Part shown: positions 63,381 to 64,000 of the stretch, one piece after another
How positions within the stretch are numbered: the first letter of the stretch is position 1
How the letters are laid out: the number at the start of each line of letters is the position of its first letter
Notes under the pieces: model-generated
The model's database searches: none
The model's input: the letters and a program-made list of their open reading frames with translations, nothing else
Told to the model about the DNA's origin: nothing
Translations under genes and position numbers: made by a program
DNA from: Azospirillum brasilense
Lineage (GTDB): Bacteria > Pseudomonadota > Alphaproteobacteria > Azospirillales > Azospirillaceae
DNA length: 64,000 bases
NCBI RefSeq assembly: GCF_008365405.1
Contig: NZ_QOKV01000007.1
Location: 1 to 64,000, forward strand
Reading direction: 5' to 3'

Positions 63381-64000
63381 ATGTCTGATCGTTTCGGCAG
63401 ACCTCCTCCCCCCGCGCCGTCGGGGCATCCGACCGGCGCGGCCGGCGGCGATCCCGTCCGGGTGATGGTGGTCGACGATTCCGCCGTGATCCGTGGCCTT
63501 CTGACCCGCGCGCTGGAAGGCGATTCCGAGATCCGCGTGGTCGCGTCGGTCGGCGACGGCCAGATGGCCGTCAACGCCCTGCAGCGCAACTCGCTCGACG
63601 TCATCGTCCTCGACATCGAGATGCCGGTGATGGACGGGCTGACCGCCATCCCGAAGCTGCTGGCGGTGGCGCCGCAGGTGAAGATCATCATGGCCTCCAC
63701 GCTGACGCTGCGCGGGGCCGACATTTCCATGCGCTGCCTGTCCGCGGGGGCCGCCGACTACATCCCCAAGCCGACCTCCACCCGCGAGATCGGCGGGGCG
63801 GACGCCTTCAAGCGCGAGCTGGTGTCGAAGGTCAAGGCGCTGGGCGCCGCCGCCCGCCGCGCCGGGTCCCGCACCCGCGGCGAGCTGCGCCCGCTGAACC
63901 CGGTGCCCGCCGCCTTCCTAAAGCGCGAGCCGCCGCCCGTCACGCTGCGCCCGGCTCCCGCCGTCGGCTCCGTCGGCCAGGTCAAGCCGGACGTGATCGC
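63381..64000 (+). CDS. cheB: Chemotaxis protein-glutamate methylesterase CheB, N-terminal part, cut by window end
   Basis: The visible 206 residues hold a Pro-rich N-terminus (SDRFGRPPPPAPSGHPTGAA), then a receiver domain (VRVMVVDDSAVIRGLLTRAL) with D78 in IVLDIEMPVMDGLTAIPKL and YIPKPTSTREIGG. An Arg/Pro-rich linker follows. The esterase domain with its Ser-His-Asp triad is beyond the edge. Order A-W-Y-B, with CheB last in view, matches the classical chemotaxis operon, in which cheR would be next. Confidence 0.9.
   Translation, partial: MSDRFGRPPPPAPSGHPTGAAGGDPVRVMVVDDSAVIRGLLTRALEGDSEIRVVASVGDGQMAVNALQRNSLDVIVLDIEMPVMDGLTAIPKLLAVAPQVKIIMASTLTLRGADISMRCLSAGAADYIPKPTSTREIGGADAFKRELVSKVKALGAAARRAGSRTRGELRPLNPVPAAFLKREPPPVTLRPAPAVGSVGQVKPDVI

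Overview
The window is about 64 kb of very GC-rich bacterial chromosome. Nearly all of it is coding, with short intergenic gaps, third-position G/C bias and frequent ATGA/GTGA start-stop overlaps. The gene set points to a free-living, flagellated alphaproteobacterium of the Rhodospirillales, most likely Azospirillum or a close relative: a chpT gene beside a cheA-cheW-cheY-cheB operon, TakP-like TRAP transporters, class II (B12-dependent) ribonucleotide reductase, RTX proteins and many LysR/MocR/TetR regulators. This assignment is by inference from gene content, not by database match. I see no rRNA, tRNA, insertion sequence, prophage or CRISPR array.

Layout. 1-386 is the tail of an RTX protein cut by the window edge. 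496-5670 (minus) is a LysR regulator followed by a CoA-transferase, hydratase, lyase and acyl-CoA dehydrogenase set that matches an itaconate/C5-dicarboxylate catabolic operon; a CATA-N9-TATG LysR-type box lies directly before it. 5983-9809 (plus) is a periplasmic molybdenum aldehyde oxidoreductase (paoABC). 9904-15087 carries an M1-type peptidase, an SH3 protein, a lone hypD and an orphan TRAP binding protein. 15133-18453 holds a 70-residue protein, an ABC-F ATPase, an AraC regulator and a small DMT-type exporter. 18459-24739 is a regulatory patchwork: quinone reductase with divergent LysR, BenE with divergent MocR, a class I glutamine amidotransferase and a DedA protein. A repeated GACCAAT-centred motif links the MocR and amidotransferase promoters.

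24746-31177 (minus) runs ftsE-ftsX-DUF218-plsC-hydrolase and then nrdJ with its own promoter and leader hairpin. 31397-36868 has a zinc-ribbon membrane protein, a TetR/HlyD/MFS efflux locus with two near-identical palindromic operators, and small proteins. 36983-39529 is a triple-PAS GGDEF-EAL protein with a degenerate GGDEF motif. recO and parC follow (39704-42715). 42716-46476 is a TRAP system whose binding-protein gene faces its permease genes, with a terminator and a 20-bp perfect hairpin between them. 46701-50084 (minus) joins a circularly permuted ATP-grasp protein, an alpha-E protein and an aminoacyl-tRNA-protein transferase. motB and a flavin reductase follow.

52046-58436 (minus) contains DUF3553, cytochrome c, penicillin acylase-family hydrolase, threonine dehydratase and an RTX protein built like a serralysin but lacking every zinc ligand. 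The last segment (58680-64000, plus) is chpT, cheA (with C-terminal receiver), cheW, cheY and the beginning of cheB. The items I consider most worth following are the serralysin-like pseudoprotease, the MocR/amidotransferase operator family, the ATP-grasp/alpha-E/Bpt locus, the itaconate-type operon with its LysR box, and a recurring pattern of 14-15 bp tandem duplications exactly at gene ends.
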